In this document: positions 6,895 to 16,196 of the stretch, in pieces | Position numbering within the stretch: the first letter of the stretch is position 1 | How the letters are laid out: every line of letters starts with the position of its first letter | Source: DASXTC01 sp036505635 | GTDB lineage: Bacteria > Acidobacteriota > Polarisedimenticolia > JACPZX01 > DASXTC01 | Assembly (NCBI GenBank): GCA_036505635.1 | Contig: DASXTC010000016.1 | Span: 1 to 64,000, forward strand | Reading direction: 5' to 3' | Length of the DNA: 64,000 nucleotides | The notes under the pieces: model-generated | What the model saw: the letters and a program-made list of their open reading frames with translations, nothing else | Told to the model about the DNA's origin: nothing | Databases searched by the model: none | Program-made: the position numbers and the translations under genes

Positions 6895-9800
6895 TCAGAG
6901 ACCCGCGCCGTCGGCCGCCCGCTGTCCGCCGGCCAGTCCCTCCTCGAGCGCCGAGGCCAGCTCGCCGGCCGTCGCGAACCGGTGCTCGCGGTCCTTGGCG
7001 AGGGCCTTGAGGATGACGGCGTCGAGCCACTCCGGGATCTCGGGATTGACCTCGCGCGGCGGCCGCGGCGCCTCGCCGATCTGCTTGTAGGCGATGACCG
7101 AGGGGGTGTCCCCCACGAACGGCTCGCGCCCCGTGAAGAAGAAATACATGAGGATCCCCATCGAGTAGATGTCGGTGCGCGTGTCGAGCGGCATCGCCTG
7201 CACCTGCTCGGGGGACATGTACTTGGGCGACCCCATCACGAACCCGCTCGTCGTCATGTCGCTTCCCTCGAGCCCCCGCGCGATCCCGAAATCGAGAATC
7301 TTGGGAGTCTTGCCGTCCTTCAGCAGGATGTTCTGGGGTTTGATGTCGCGGTGGATGATCCCCAGCGTGTGCGCCGCGTCGAGGCCCCGGGCCACGTCCA
7401 CCAGCAGCCTCACCGCCTCGGGGATGTCGAGCGACGCCCGGAGCCTCACCCACTGCTCGAGGTTCATCCCCTCGATGTACTCCATGGTGATGTACCTGTG
7501 CTCCTTCCAGCTCCCCAGGTCGTAGACCTTGACCACGTTGGGATGCGTGATCCTCCGCGTCATCTTGATCTCGCGCAGGAACCTCTCGACCTGGCGCCCC
7601 TCCGCGTCGCCGGCGCGCAGCACCTTCAGGGCCACCGGCTCGTCCAGCTCCCGGTCGAGCGCCTGGTAGATGCGTCCCATCCCGCCGATGCCCAGCTCGC
7701 GGACGATCTCGTAGCGCTCATCGACGATCACGCCCGGGACTATGGCGGCCGCCTTCAGCTCGTCGAGGATCTGGGCCGCCGACCGGTAGCGGCGGCTCCG
7801 GTCCTTTTCCAGGCAGCGCGCGATGATCTTTTTCATGAAGCCGGGCAGCAGCCGATCCACCTTGACGGGGAAAGGGGGGGGCAGGTTCAGGTGGTCGAAC
7901 GAGGCGGTGTCGGGGGGAAACGGGGGCTCGCCCAGAACGATCTCGTAGAGGATGACCCCCAGGGCGTAGATGTCGGAGCCGGAATCCACACGCTCGCTGC
8001 GGATCATCTCGGGCGAGGCGTAGCAGACAGACCGTCCTTCCAGCGAGGTGACGTCCGTCATGCGCGCCTTGAGCCCGAAGTCGGAGACCTTCACCTGGTC
8101 GTTCGCGCACAGGAAGATGTTCTCCGGCCTCAGGTCGCGGTGCACGATGCTCTTGCGGTGCGTGTAGTTCAGCAGCTCGCAGATCTGCGTGGCGATCTCG
8201 ATGACGCGGGCCGGTTCGATGCGGATCTTCTCGTCGAGGATCTCCCGCAGCGTCCGTGCGTCGACCATCTCCTCGAGGATGTAACGCCCCTCGTGGTCCT
8301 CGCCGATTCCGAAGACCGTGACGAGGTTGGGGTGGCTCAGCTCGGAGATCTTCTGGGCTTCGCGAAGAAACCTGTTGACCATGTCGGGCGTGGACGAGGT
8401 GGCCGGTGGATACCTCTTGGCCGCGACCTTCTTCTGGAGCACGCGGTCGTACGCCTCGAAGACGACGGCGTAGCGGCCCTCCCCGAGCTTGCGGGTGACC
8501 TCCAGCCGGCCGGAGATGTTGGCCGCGATTCCCTGCGAGGTCGTGGCGCCCATCTTCATGGTGTCCTTGACCGCCTGGCGCTGCGACGAGGTCGAGGGTT
8601 CCAGTGAGGAGGTCTGCCCCACCTGCTGCGCGAGGGTCTTGAGGCGCTCCGCGACGTCGGCGTGGTGATAGTCCACCGAGAGGACCTTCTCGTAGAGCTT
8701 GCACGCTTCCTCGACGCGCCCGAGCTGCTCGTAGGTCAGCGCCAGATGGTAGAGGCACTTGGTCTGGTCGTCCTTCTCCTTCAGGTGGCGGAGGGCATGC
8801 TCGAACTTCTCCGCCGCGGGAGCGTTGAGGCCCTGTTCGGAGAACAGCTTGCCCAGCATGAGGGAAGCGCGGCCGAAATCGGGGTCCTCGCGGCGCACCT
8901 GCTGGAGCACCCGGATCGCCTGGCTCTTGGAGCCACGGCTCATGTGGATCCTCGCGGCCTCGAAGACGCGCCCCGCCGCGACATAGACTCGGACCGCCTC
9001 GTCGGCGAGGCCGGCCTTCTCGTACATCTTGCCGGCGTTCAGGAACTCCTTCGCCTTCTCGTAGGACTGCGCCGCGTCGCGCGGTCGCCCTATCCCGGCG
9101 TAGAGATCTCCCGCGCGGATCAGCTCCCCCTCGGCGATGAAGAGATCGGCGGCCCGCGCCAGGTCGCCGGCGCTCTCGAAGCACTCGGCCGCCTTGAAAC
9201 CGAGCCCCTCCGACAGGAAGACCTCCCCGGCGCGCTCGAAGAGGCCGGCCCTCAGGTAGAGCTCCCCGAGCAGGCGCCGCTCGACCTTCGCGGTAGGGTC
9301 CTCCTCCACGAGCTTGAGCGCCTCGGTGTAGTTCTCCAGCTTGATGAGGAGCGCGGCGGCCCGGTCGGTGCGTCCCGACTTGCGATAGGCCTGCACCGCC
9401 TGCTCGAAGAGGCCCGCCTCCTCGAGATAGGGGCCCGCCCGGCTGAACTGCGCCGCCTTCATGTAGAGGATCCCCGCGAAGCGGGCGTATCTCGCGTTGC
9501 GCTTGCGCGACTCTTCGAAGTTGAAGGCGCCGGAATCCATCGCGTTGTGGCTGCCCGCGGCAATCAGCTTCTCGTAGAGCGTGGCCCCTTTCACGTTGTC
9601 GCCCGTCTGAGCGAACAGATACGCGGCCTTCTCGATCTGACCTCCCATTTCGTAGTAGGCGGCGGCCTGCTGGTAATTGGTCATCTTCTCCTCGAGATCG
9701 GCCGCCTTCAGGTACTGGCCCGCCTTCTCGTACATCATGGAGGCCTTCTTCTTCTGCCCGGCCTTGAGGTACATCTCGGCCGCCTGGGCCGGGTCGCCGC

Positions 9801-9996
9801 CGCTGCTGAAGTAGCTCGCCGCCTGCGCGTGCTCGCCGATGCGGGAGGCCACCTGGGCCGCCAGGAGGTGATGGCGCCCCTGCACGTAGTAGGCGATCGC
9901 ATCGAGGGGATGGCCCGCCATGTCGCACAGGTCGCCCGCGCGCGAGAAGTCGCCCTGGCGCGCCGCCTTCTTCGCCTCCTTGAAGAGGTCCTTCAT
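6895..9996 (-). CDS. Tandem double Ser/Thr protein kinase with a 13-residue helical-repeat N-terminal domain
   Basis: A 1033-residue protein. Residues about 15-430 form an all-helical solenoid built from many 13-residue units of the type AAxxYxxAGxxxK, followed by a short TPR-like stretch to about 470. The first protein kinase domain (about 495-755) has the glycine loop KLGEGRYAVV, Lys in VAAKRY, HRDLRPEN and DFG. The second (about 762-1020) has ELGIGGMGRIYQ, VALKVL, HRDIKPQN and DFGIARG. Both keep the catalytic Lys, Asp and DFG Asp; in the first the usual Lys of HRDLKPEN is Arg. No transmembrane helix is visible, so it is likely cytoplasmic. The ATG at 9996 overlaps the stop of the DUF72 gene (ATGA); the longer upstream frame is coding shadow. 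The target is unknown. Confidence 0.9.
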   Translation of the reverse strand: MKDLFKEAKKAARQGDFSRAGDLCDMAGHPLDAIAYYVQGRHHLLAAQVASRIGEHAQAASYFSSGGDPAQAAEMYLKAGQKKKASMMYEKAGQYLKAADLEEKMTNYQQAAAYYEMGGQIEKAAYLFAQTGDNVKGATLYEKLIAAGSHNAMDSGAFNFEESRKRNARYARFAGILYMKAAQFSRAGPYLEEAGLFEQAVQAYRKSGRTDRAAALLIKLENYTEALKLVEEDPTAKVERRLLGELYLRAGLFERAGEVFLSEGLGFKAAECFESAGDLARAADLFIAEGELIRAGDLYAGIGRPRDAAQSYEKAKEFLNAGKMYEKAGLADEAVRVYVAAGRVFEAARIHMSRGSKSQAIRVLQQVRREDPDFGRASLMLGKLFSEQGLNAPAAEKFEHALRHLKEKDDQTKCLYHLALTYEQLGRVEEACKLYEKVLSVDYHHADVAERLKTLAQQVGQTSSLEPSTSSQRQAVKDTMKMGATTSQGIAANISGRLEVTRKLGEGRYAVVFEAYDRVLQKKVAAKRYPPATSSTPDMVNRFLREAQKISELSHPNLVTVFGIGEDHEGRYILEEMVDARTLREILDEKIRIEPARVIEIATQICELLNYTHRKSIVHRDLRPENIFLCANDQVKVSDFGLKARMTDVTSLEGRSVCYASPEMIRSERVDSGSDIYALGVILYEIVLGEPPFPPDTASFDHLNLPPPFPVKVDRLLPGFMKKIIARCLEKDRSRRYRSAAQILDELKAAAIVPGVIVDERYEIVRELGIGGMGRIYQALDRELDEPVALKVLRAGDAEGRQVERFLREIKMTRRITHPNVVKVYDLGSWKEHRYITMEYIEGMNLEQWVRLRASLDIPEAVRLLVDVARGLDAAHTLGIIHRDIKPQNILLKDGKTPKILDFGIARGLEGSDMTTSGFVMGSPKYMSPEQVQAMPLDTRTDIYSMGILMYFFFTGREPFVGDTPSVIAYKQIGEAPRPPREVNPEIPEWLDAVILKALAKDREHRFATAGELASALEEGLAGGQRAADGAGL

Positions 9997-10880
9997 AGCG
10001 GCAGCATCCCGGGTTTTTCCGATCGAAGCGCGATCGACGCCAGACGCGGATAAGCCGCGGCGAGGGTCTCGGGCACCGTCACCGGCTGGCCGGTCATCAG
10101 GTGGATCAGCTCGAGGGCGTTGGCCGGCCCCTGGCCGCGATAATGGTTGTTTGCGATGATGAAGATCTCGCCGCCTCCCTTCACCTTCCCCTGCATCAAC
10201 CGGATCCGCTCGGCCCACTCGTGGATCTCCTCGCGGCTGTACAGGTAGTCGTATCGCGCGTCGCGCCCCGCATCCTTCCTGAACCAGTTTTCACGGTTGC
10301 GCCCGTGCAGCCGCACGTAGCCGATCCCGCCCGTCATCACGCTGGTGGGCGGCGCGGCGTCGCCTATGAGCGGTTGGTCCACGTTGCAGAATCCGACGCG
10401 GCGCTCGTCGAGGCTCGCGAGAAAGGAATCGTTCACCCAGGAGGCGTGCCTGACCTCGATCACGAGAGGGAAGCACGAGAAACGCGCGATCAGCTCCTCG
10501 AGGTAGCCTTGGTTCTGCGCGGTGTTCCTGAACGACTGGGGGAACTGGGCCAGCAGCGCGCCGAGCCGGCCCGCGTCCCCGAGCGGCGCGATCCCTTCCT
10601 TGAAGGATTTCTCCTCGGCGAGGTGCCGCTGGTCGCGCTGGTGGGTGAAGCCCTGCCACAGCTTCGCCGTGAAGCGGAAGCGTGGCCGCGATGCGACCCG
10701 GCGTACCCAGCTCTCCGACATCCGGGCGGTCGGTGGCCTGTAGAAGGTGACGTTGATCTCGACCGTGTCGAACAACGCCGCGACCATCGGGAGCGCCTCC
10801 CGCCTGGTGGAGGCCCCCTCCGGGTAAACGATCCCCTCCCAGTCGGGATAGGACCAGCCAGCCGTGCCGATCCGGAGCAT
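9993..10880 (-). CDS. DUF72 (YecE-like) TIM-barrel protein, copy 1
   Basis: 295 residues of the DUF72 family, TIM-barrel proteins of uncertain function. Typical segments are RIGTAGWSYPDWEGIVYP at the N terminus, TVEINVTFYRPP, FRFTAKLWQGFTH, LLAQFPQSF, LVIEVRHASW, and the terminal FIIANNHYRGQGPANAL. The ATG at 10880 is directly upstream of the conserved N terminus. The gene overlaps the double kinase start by four bases, so the two are co-translated, which ties this family member to kinase signalling here. A second DUF72 gene lies at 26344-27177 and is clearly diverged. Confidence 0.85.
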   Translation of the reverse strand: MLRIGTAGWSYPDWEGIVYPEGASTRREALPMVAALFDTVEINVTFYRPPTARMSESWVRRVASRPRFRFTAKLWQGFTHQRDQRHLAEEKSFKEGIAPLGDAGRLGALLAQFPQSFRNTAQNQGYLEELIARFSCFPLVIEVRHASWVNDSFLASLDERRVGFCNVDQPLIGDAAPPTSVMTGGIGYVRLHGRNRENWFRKDAGRDARYDYLYSREEIHEWAERIRLMQGKVKGGGEIFIIANNHYRGQGPANALELIHLMTGQPVTVPETLAAAYPRLASIALRSEKPGMLPL

Positions 10881-10998
10881 CCTGATTCCGCCGCGGTTTG
10901 AGGGCAAAGTCCCTGCTGGGCACGGAGTTACGAGTGGCCGGCTCCAGGCGGGGCCGGCCCCGGCTCGGATCCCGCCCCGGGTCTGCTCAACAAGGTGA

Positions 10999-11027
10999 AT
11001 TATGGTGGCGCCCAACCTGCCGGGCAA
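10999..11027 (-). promoter_or_regulatory. Sigma-70 promoter of the DUF72-kinase pair
   Basis: Minus strand TTGCCC (11022-11027), 17 bases, CATAAT (10999-11004). The predicted start near 10992 leaves a GC-rich leader of about 110 bases that contains the palindrome at 10950-10961. Confidence 0.5.
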
Positions 11028-11050
11028 CCGTCGCCCGCCGCCGCGGCGAT

Positions 11051-12016
11051 TCAATCGGTGGGCTTTTCGGCTTCCAGGGCCACTGCCAGGCCTGACAGCT
11101 CCTCGAGCCGCGAACCGAGCGGTGTGGCCACGATCTCGAGGCCCCGCGTGAGGACTGGCCAGCAGATGCGGCGCACCGCGGCGTCGAGAGGGCCCATCAA
11201 AAGATCCCCCGCGTGACGGGCGATGGTCCCGAGAATCACCATCTCGGGGTTGAGGATGAACACCAGGTTCGCGATGCCGCGGGCCAGGAGCGCGATCGTC
11301 TCGTCGAGGAAGGCCGCCGCCACGGGGTCCCCCGCGCGGGCGGCGTCGAGCAGGTGCTCGGCCGAGATTGACTCCCTCCCGCCGGCGGCCTCCTTGAGCC
11401 GGGGCGACAGGCTCTCGAACCGCTCGCGCAGGCGCGAGGCGATGCCGCTCCCCGAGGCGACCGCCTCGAGGCAGCCCCGCCCGCCGCACCCGCACGCGGG
11501 GCCGTCGGGCAGCACGACCTGATGTCCCACCTCGCCGGCGTTGAAGGCCGCCCCGCGATAGAGGCGCCCGTCGAGAACGAGCCCTCCACCCATCCCGGTG
11601 CTCATCGTCAGGAAGATGAAGTGGCGGCGACCCCGCCCCGCCCCGAACCGAAGTTCCGCGAGCGCGCAGGCGTTGGCGTCGTTCTCCAGCACCACGCTCG
11701 ATTCGGGCAGGCCCAGCCCGGCGGCGATCCTCTCGCGCAGGGGAGTGCGGTCCCAGCCGGGCAGGTTGGGTGGGCTCAGGATGAGCCCGGCGACCGGGTC
11801 GAGCGGTCCGCCGGCGCTGATTCCCACCGTGGAGAAGCGGGCTCCTGAGGTAGAGGCGGCGCGGCGCGACATCGCCAGCAGGCGATCGATCATCGGGCCG
11901 GGGCCTTCGCGCGCCCGCGAGAGCTCCCGCTCCTTGGCCAGCAGAGTCCCGTCGCGGGTCAGCATCGAGGCGGCCATCTTCGTGCCGCCGATGTCGAGTG
12001 AGAGAATCGCGTCCAT
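11051..12016 (-). CDS. ROK-family sugar kinase (glucokinase-like)
   Basis: 321 residues. It phosphorylates a hexose, most likely glucose or a related sugar, with ATP. The N-terminal phosphate loop LSLDIGGTKMAA, the catalytic region VVLENDANACALAE, the STGMGGGLV phosphate-binding turn, the EVGHQVV histidine and the ROK zinc signature CGCGGRGCLE are all present in order. No helix-turn-helix precedes the kinase, so it is an enzyme rather than a NagC-type repressor. It begins 11 bases after the PilB-type gene ends and is probably the last gene of that transcript. Exact sugar unknown. Confidence 0.88.
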   Translation of the reverse strand: MDAILSLDIGGTKMAASMLTRDGTLLAKERELSRAREGPGPMIDRLLAMSRRAASTSGARFSTVGISAGGPLDPVAGLILSPPNLPGWDRTPLRERIAAGLGLPESSVVLENDANACALAELRFGAGRGRRHFIFLTMSTGMGGGLVLDGRLYRGAAFNAGEVGHQVVLPDGPACGCGGRGCLEAVASGSGIASRLRERFESLSPRLKEAAGGRESISAEHLLDAARAGDPVAAAFLDETIALLARGIANLVFILNPEMVILGTIARHAGDLLMGPLDAAVRRICWPVLTRGLEIVATPLGSRLEELSGLAVALEAEKPTD

Positions 12017-12027
12017 CGACGCCGATT

Positions 12028-14334
12028 CTACATGAGGACCGTGCCGCGCACCTGTCTCAGATCGGTCTGGCCGGCCAGGACCCTCTCCATGCCGTCCTGC
12101 AGCAGCGTGGTCATCCCGTCGGCTATCGCCTGGCGGCGGATCTCCTCGACGGGGGCATGACGGCCGACGAGGGACTTGATGGCCGCCGTGCCGACCAGAA
12201 GCTCGTGTATTGCCGTGCGGCCCCGGTATCCCGTGTCGTGGCACTCGGGGCATCCCTTCGGCCGCTTCAGCGTGACGGGACCGGCGCGCCGCCCCAGCGC
12301 CCGGGCGATCTCCTCCGTCTCGCCGGCGCCGGCCGCGTAAGGCTCGGCGCAGGCGGCGCAGATCGTCCTGACGAGTCGCTGCGCGAGGATCCCCAGGAGG
12401 GCGTCGGCGAAGCTGAATGGGTCGACCTTCATGTCGAGCAGCCGTACCACCGTCTCGGCGGCGCTGTTGGTGTGCAGCGTCGAGAAGACCAGGTGTCCCG
12501 TCAGCGACGACTCCACGCCGATCTGGGCGGTCTCGGAGTCGCGCATCTCGCCCACCATGATGACGTCCGGATCCGCCCTCAGGAACGACCGGAGGGCCGC
12601 CGCGAAGGTCAGCCCGATCCTTGGGTTGACCTGGACCTGGCGCAGCCCGGGCTGCGAGATCTCCACCGGATCCTCGGCGGTCCAGATCTTCATGTCGGCC
12701 GTGTTGATGTGCCCCAGGGCCGAGTGCAGCGTCGTCGTCTTGCCCGAACCGGTGGGCCCCACGCACAGGACGATGCCGTAGGGCTTGGAGATGACCTTCT
12801 TGAACTCCTCGAGGTTGCGCGGGGTCATGTTGAGCCGGTCGAGCGGGAGCGGCTTGCTCGCCGACAGCAACCGCATGACGACGTCCTCGTTGTGCCCGGC
12901 GGTGGGCATCGTGGCCACGCGCAGCTCCAGCACGCCGCCGGGAGTCCTGAACCGGATCTTGCCGTCCTGGGGCTTGCGCCTTTCGGATATGTCGAGGCTG
13001 GCCATGATCTTAAAGCGCTGCACCAGAGGGCTGCGGTGCGATGGGTGGATCTCGCGATAGACGACGCAGTCACCGTCGATGCGGTAGCGGATGACGGTCG
13101 GCTTCTCGCGGCCGTTGGGCTCGATGTGGATATCCGACGCCCCGCGCGACTGAGCGTCGAGGATGATCTGGCTGGCCAGGCGGACGATGACGCTGTCGCT
13201 CTCCGTGAGGTCGCCGCCTCCCGAAGTGTCGTCTCCTTCCTCTTCCTCGGCGGCCCCCAGGTCTTCGAGCAGGCGACCGAGGTCGTCGGCCGACCCCGCG
13301 GCGACGGCCGCTCGCGCCGATTCCGCGGGCGCCATGCCGGCCAGCGAGCCGGCGATGTAGGCGAGGATGTCTGCCCGCAGGCCGGCGTGGACCTCGAGGC
13401 GCGGTGCCAGGCCGAGGGACTTGAGAGCGTCGACGCGGATGAGGTCGAGCGGGTCGTCGATGACGAAGACCATCGCGCCCTGCCGGCGTTCGACCGGCGC
13501 GCAGACGTTCTTCTTGAGGAAGTCCGCCGGGATCTTTCGCAGCAGGTCCTCGGGGATCCGCTCATCTCCGGTGTAGCTGAAGAAGGGGACACCGAAGTGG
13601 GCGCTCAGCGATCGGCCGATCTCGTCCTTGGGGATCTTGTGTTTCTCCATCAAGACCCGCGTAAGATCGGCCTTGGCCGCTCGCGCGGCGCCGGCGGCCG
13701 CCTCCAGGTCGTGCTCGGACAGCAGCCCGATGTCGATGAGGTGCCCGAATGGGCCGGGCTTGCCCGTGCGTTCGGCCCGCCGCTGATTGTAGATGGCGAT
13801 GCCGACCACGCGCGCCATCTCCTCCGCCGCCTGCTGGTCGCGCGTGGTGAAGCCGGCTTCGCCCGGCCTCTTGTTGATGAGCTGCAGCACCCCCATGAGC
13901 GACTGCTCGAAGAGGATCGGTGTGGCGAGGACCTGTCTCGTGCGGTAGCCGCCGGCGTCGTCCCACCGGCGGTCGAACTTCAGGCTCGGATGGATCCTCT
14001 TGAGTTCCTTCTCATCGTATGCGTCGGTGATCCGCACGCTCTCTCGCGACAGAGCCGCGTACCCGGCGATGGAGGAGAAGGTCCTGGGCACGCGGATCTC
14101 CTTGATCTCCGCTCCCGCCTTCGCCATCGAGTAGAGCTCCATCGTCCTGGTGTCGACGACGTAGACGGTGACGCGGTCGGCCTCGAGCAGCTCCAGGATG
14201 CGGTCCTTGAGCTTCAGGACGATCTCGCGGCAGGAAGGCGCCGAGTTGATCTGGTTGCTGATCTCCTGGAGCCGCTTGCGGTAGGCGATCTCCGCTTCGG
14301 CGACTGCGGCGCGGGTGGCTGGACTCGGCTGCAA
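12028..14334 (-). CDS. GAF-domain type IV pilus/type II secretion ATPase (PilB/GspE family)
   Basis: 768 residues. A GAF domain (about residues 25-170) is followed by an MshE N-terminal-type domain (about 190-330) and the GspE/PilB ATPase core with Walker A GPTGSGKTTT, an Asp box (TAEDPVE), Walker B (DPDVIMVGEMRD), the His box (THLVFSTLHTN-like) and a CxxC...CxxC zinc site (CAAC, CPEC) near the C terminus. It should power pilus assembly or secretion at the inner membrane. A TTG at 14334 is the chosen start, seven bases downstream of a perfect AGGAGG; no ATG or GTG lies nearby in frame. The GAF domain suggests that a small ligand controls the motor. No other pilus gene is in the window. Confidence 0.88.
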   Translation of the reverse strand: MQPSPATRAAVAEAEIAYRKRLQEISNQINSAPSCREIVLKLKDRILELLEADRVTVYVVDTRTMELYSMAKAGAEIKEIRVPRTFSSIAGYAALSRESVRITDAYDEKELKRIHPSLKFDRRWDDAGGYRTRQVLATPILFEQSLMGVLQLINKRPGEAGFTTRDQQAAEEMARVVGIAIYNQRRAERTGKPGPFGHLIDIGLLSEHDLEAAAGAARAAKADLTRVLMEKHKIPKDEIGRSLSAHFGVPFFSYTGDERIPEDLLRKIPADFLKKNVCAPVERRQGAMVFVIDDPLDLIRVDALKSLGLAPRLEVHAGLRADILAYIAGSLAGMAPAESARAAVAAGSADDLGRLLEDLGAAEEEEGDDTSGGGDLTESDSVIVRLASQIILDAQSRGASDIHIEPNGREKPTVIRYRIDGDCVVYREIHPSHRSPLVQRFKIMASLDISERRKPQDGKIRFRTPGGVLELRVATMPTAGHNEDVVMRLLSASKPLPLDRLNMTPRNLEEFKKVISKPYGIVLCVGPTGSGKTTTLHSALGHINTADMKIWTAEDPVEISQPGLRQVQVNPRIGLTFAAALRSFLRADPDVIMVGEMRDSETAQIGVESSLTGHLVFSTLHTNSAAETVVRLLDMKVDPFSFADALLGILAQRLVRTICAACAEPYAAGAGETEEIARALGRRAGPVTLKRPKGCPECHDTGYRGRTAIHELLVGTAAIKSLVGRHAPVEEIRRQAIADGMTTLLQDGMERVLAGQTDLRQVRGTVLM

Positions 14335-14360
14335 CGGGGAACCTCCTGCGACCGGCCGGT

Positions 14361-14900
14361 TCAGCTCGAGAGGATGTCGCGGGTCAGCTCGTAGCGGGAC
14401 TCGCCCATGCGCGCGAGATCGTCGCGCACGAGGTTGAGCCCCACGACCATGAACTCGTACTGTTCCGCGAGACGTTTGTAGAGGGGCGCTTCCTCGGCGA
14501 AGGGTCCGAGATCGAACTCTCCCACGATCCGGTAGGACTCCTTTCCGGTCTGAATCCAGTCGAGCCACCGGTCGAGACGCCACCAGTTCCGGCGGGACTT
14601 GATCTGCTCTGGAAACATGCCCGTGAAGAAGAGCGTGAAGTCGCCGATGTGTTTGCGCACGTCGCGTTCCCTCTCGAGCGAGCGCGCGCGGTGCCTGAGG
14701 TCTCCCTCCAGGAGCATCTCGCCGACGTCCTCGATCTTGCGACCGCGGACGTCGCGGATCCGGTAGAGGCGATCGACGTGGACGAAGTCCTCCAGCACGC
14801 TGGCCGCGTAGTGGGGCAGCTCGCGGCCGGTCAGACCGATCCGGTGGAAGTTCCTTTCGGTGATCGTCTCGAACAGCTCGGTCAGCGGGTGTTCTGGCAT
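14361..14900 (-). CDS. Hypothetical helical protein upstream of the PilB-type gene
   Basis: 179 residues, unrecognised. It is soluble, predominantly helical and rich in charged and aromatic residues; notable segments are NFHRIGLTGRELPHYAASVL, VHVDRLYRIRD and IGDFTLFFTGMFP. There is no signal peptide or membrane helix. ATG 14900 is 13 bases downstream of the end of the PqqD-TPR gene, and the stop lies 26 bases before the TTG of the PilB-type gene, so the three appear to be one transcription unit. A role with the ATPase is possible but unsupported by sequence. Confidence 0.65.
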   Translation of the reverse strand: MPEHPLTELFETITERNFHRIGLTGRELPHYAASVLEDFVHVDRLYRIRDVRGRKIEDVGEMLLEGDLRHRARSLERERDVRKHIGDFTLFFTGMFPEQIKSRRNWWRLDRWLDWIQTGKESYRIVGEFDLGPFAEEAPLYKRLAEQYEFMVVGLNLVRDDLARMGESRYELTRDILSS

Positions 14901-14913
14901 CGCGAGGTAGAAA

Positions 14914-16182
14914 CTAGTGCACGGAGGCCGAACTCGCAAGGTGGGCCATGGCCGAGCGCGTGGCCACGGGGCTTCCGTTAAGCTCGATGACCTTCTCCAG
15001 CTCACGCACCGCCTGCTCGGACATGCCGCGTACCATGAAGATCGAGGCGCGGGCGTACAGGGCATTGCAGAGGGTGGAACGGTCCGGGTTGGTGTCGATG
15101 GCGCCGCGCAGCTCCTGGAGCGCCCGCTCGTACTCGCGCTTTCGGGCGTACGCCCGCCCGAGCACCAGCCGGGCCGAGGGGAAGTCGGGCGCCAGCTCGA
15201 GGGCCCTGCGGCACAGGTCGATGACCGCGTCCGGATCGGCCGATTCCACCGAGGCCGCCCGCTCGAAGAGGTGGAACGCCTCGAAGGTCAGGTGGCCGTC
15301 GGCGAGCTTGCGCGCGAGGTCGAGGTACTCGCGCACCATGTAGTAGCCGGGGCTGAGCCGCTCGGTCCTCTCGAATTCGGACACGGCCGAGCCATAGCAC
15401 CGGCTGCGCAGGTGCACGTAGCCGAGCTGGTAGTGGGGGTTCGCCCATCCCGGGGCGAGACGGCATGCCTCCTCGAAGGCGCCCGCGGCCTGGGGCAGGC
15501 GGGCGGCGGCGCTGTGGGCCCACCCCTCGTCGAAGCTCTCCATGGCCCGACGCAGGGGAGCCTCACGCTCGACATGGCGCGCGAAGGCCGCCCGGGCCGC
15601 GCGTCTGCGCGAGGGAAGGGGAAGCCACCTGGCGCGCGGGCAACGCGGATTCACGGCGGCGTCGGGCCCGAGGGCCGCCGTGGCCACGTGAACGATCATG
15701 CCCTCTCCTCGCCGGATCTCCGTGACCCCTTCCTCGCGGGCGCCGGCGAAGAGGTCGCTGAAGTGGGTGTGGGCGAGCTCCCACTGGGCCGCGGAGAGCG
15801 CGTAGTAGCCGCGTCTCAACCTCGAAGTGAACCGGATCACCTCCTCGAGGGCGGCGGCGGGCGCGACCTGGTACTCCCGGCCGATCGTCGCCGCGATCGA
15901 ATCCAGGCTCGTGACGCCGTCGAACAGCTCCCAGCAGCGCGCGGCCACCAAGTTGAGCGCGAGACCTTCGCGCTGGTGGGGGAGGCTCAGGATAGGCTCG
16001 CCGTCGTGCAGTGAGATGGAGGCCTGCGGGTTCCTGACCAGGACCTCCTCGGCGGGGAGGACCCGCTCCCGCGTGACGCGGCCCACGAGGGCTCTGAAGC
16101 CGCCCCACACCAGCCCGAGAAGGACTGTTTGACCGCCCACCGTGTGCTCCACAAGAGGTGCGGGACTCGACGCCGCACCCAT
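14914..16182 (-). CDS. PqqD-like domain plus TPR protein
   Basis: 422 residues. After a short N-terminal region there is a PqqD-like winged-helix segment (about residues 50-125, with CWELFDGVTSLDSIAATI and a following RRGYYAL). The C-terminal 220 residues are TPR units such as AAGAFEEACRLAPGWANPHYQL and VIDLCRRALELAPDFPSARL. PqqD domains usually bind a leader peptide for a radical-SAM maturase, but no radical-SAM gene or precursor peptide is visible here. It is the first gene of the run leading to PilB and ROK. Start chosen at ATG 16182, eight bases after the predicted transcription start. Confidence 0.65.
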   Translation of the reverse strand: MGAASSPAPLVEHTVGGQTVLLGLVWGGFRALVGRVTRERVLPAEEVLVRNPQASISLHDGEPILSLPHQREGLALNLVAARCWELFDGVTSLDSIAATIGREYQVAPAAALEEVIRFTSRLRRGYYALSAAQWELAHTHFSDLFAGAREEGVTEIRRGEGMIVHVATAALGPDAAVNPRCPRARWLPLPSRRRAARAAFARHVEREAPLRRAMESFDEGWAHSAAARLPQAAGAFEEACRLAPGWANPHYQLGYVHLRSRCYGSAVSEFERTERLSPGYYMVREYLDLARKLADGHLTFEAFHLFERAASVESADPDAVIDLCRRALELAPDFPSARLVLGRAYARKREYERALQELRGAIDTNPDRSTLCNALYARASIFMVRGMSEQAVRELEKVIELNGSPVATRSAMAHLASSASVH

Positions 16183-16196
16183 CGAACGTTCTCCGG

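Noticed and set aside
9997..10218. Longer N terminus for the double kinase
   Set aside because: It lies in the DUF72 coding region in another frame, and ATG 9996 begins the repeated units with the ATGA overlap.
10950..10961. GGGGCCGGCCCC palindrome
   Set aside because: Expected by chance in GC-rich leader DNA, with no T-run and no second copy seen nearby.
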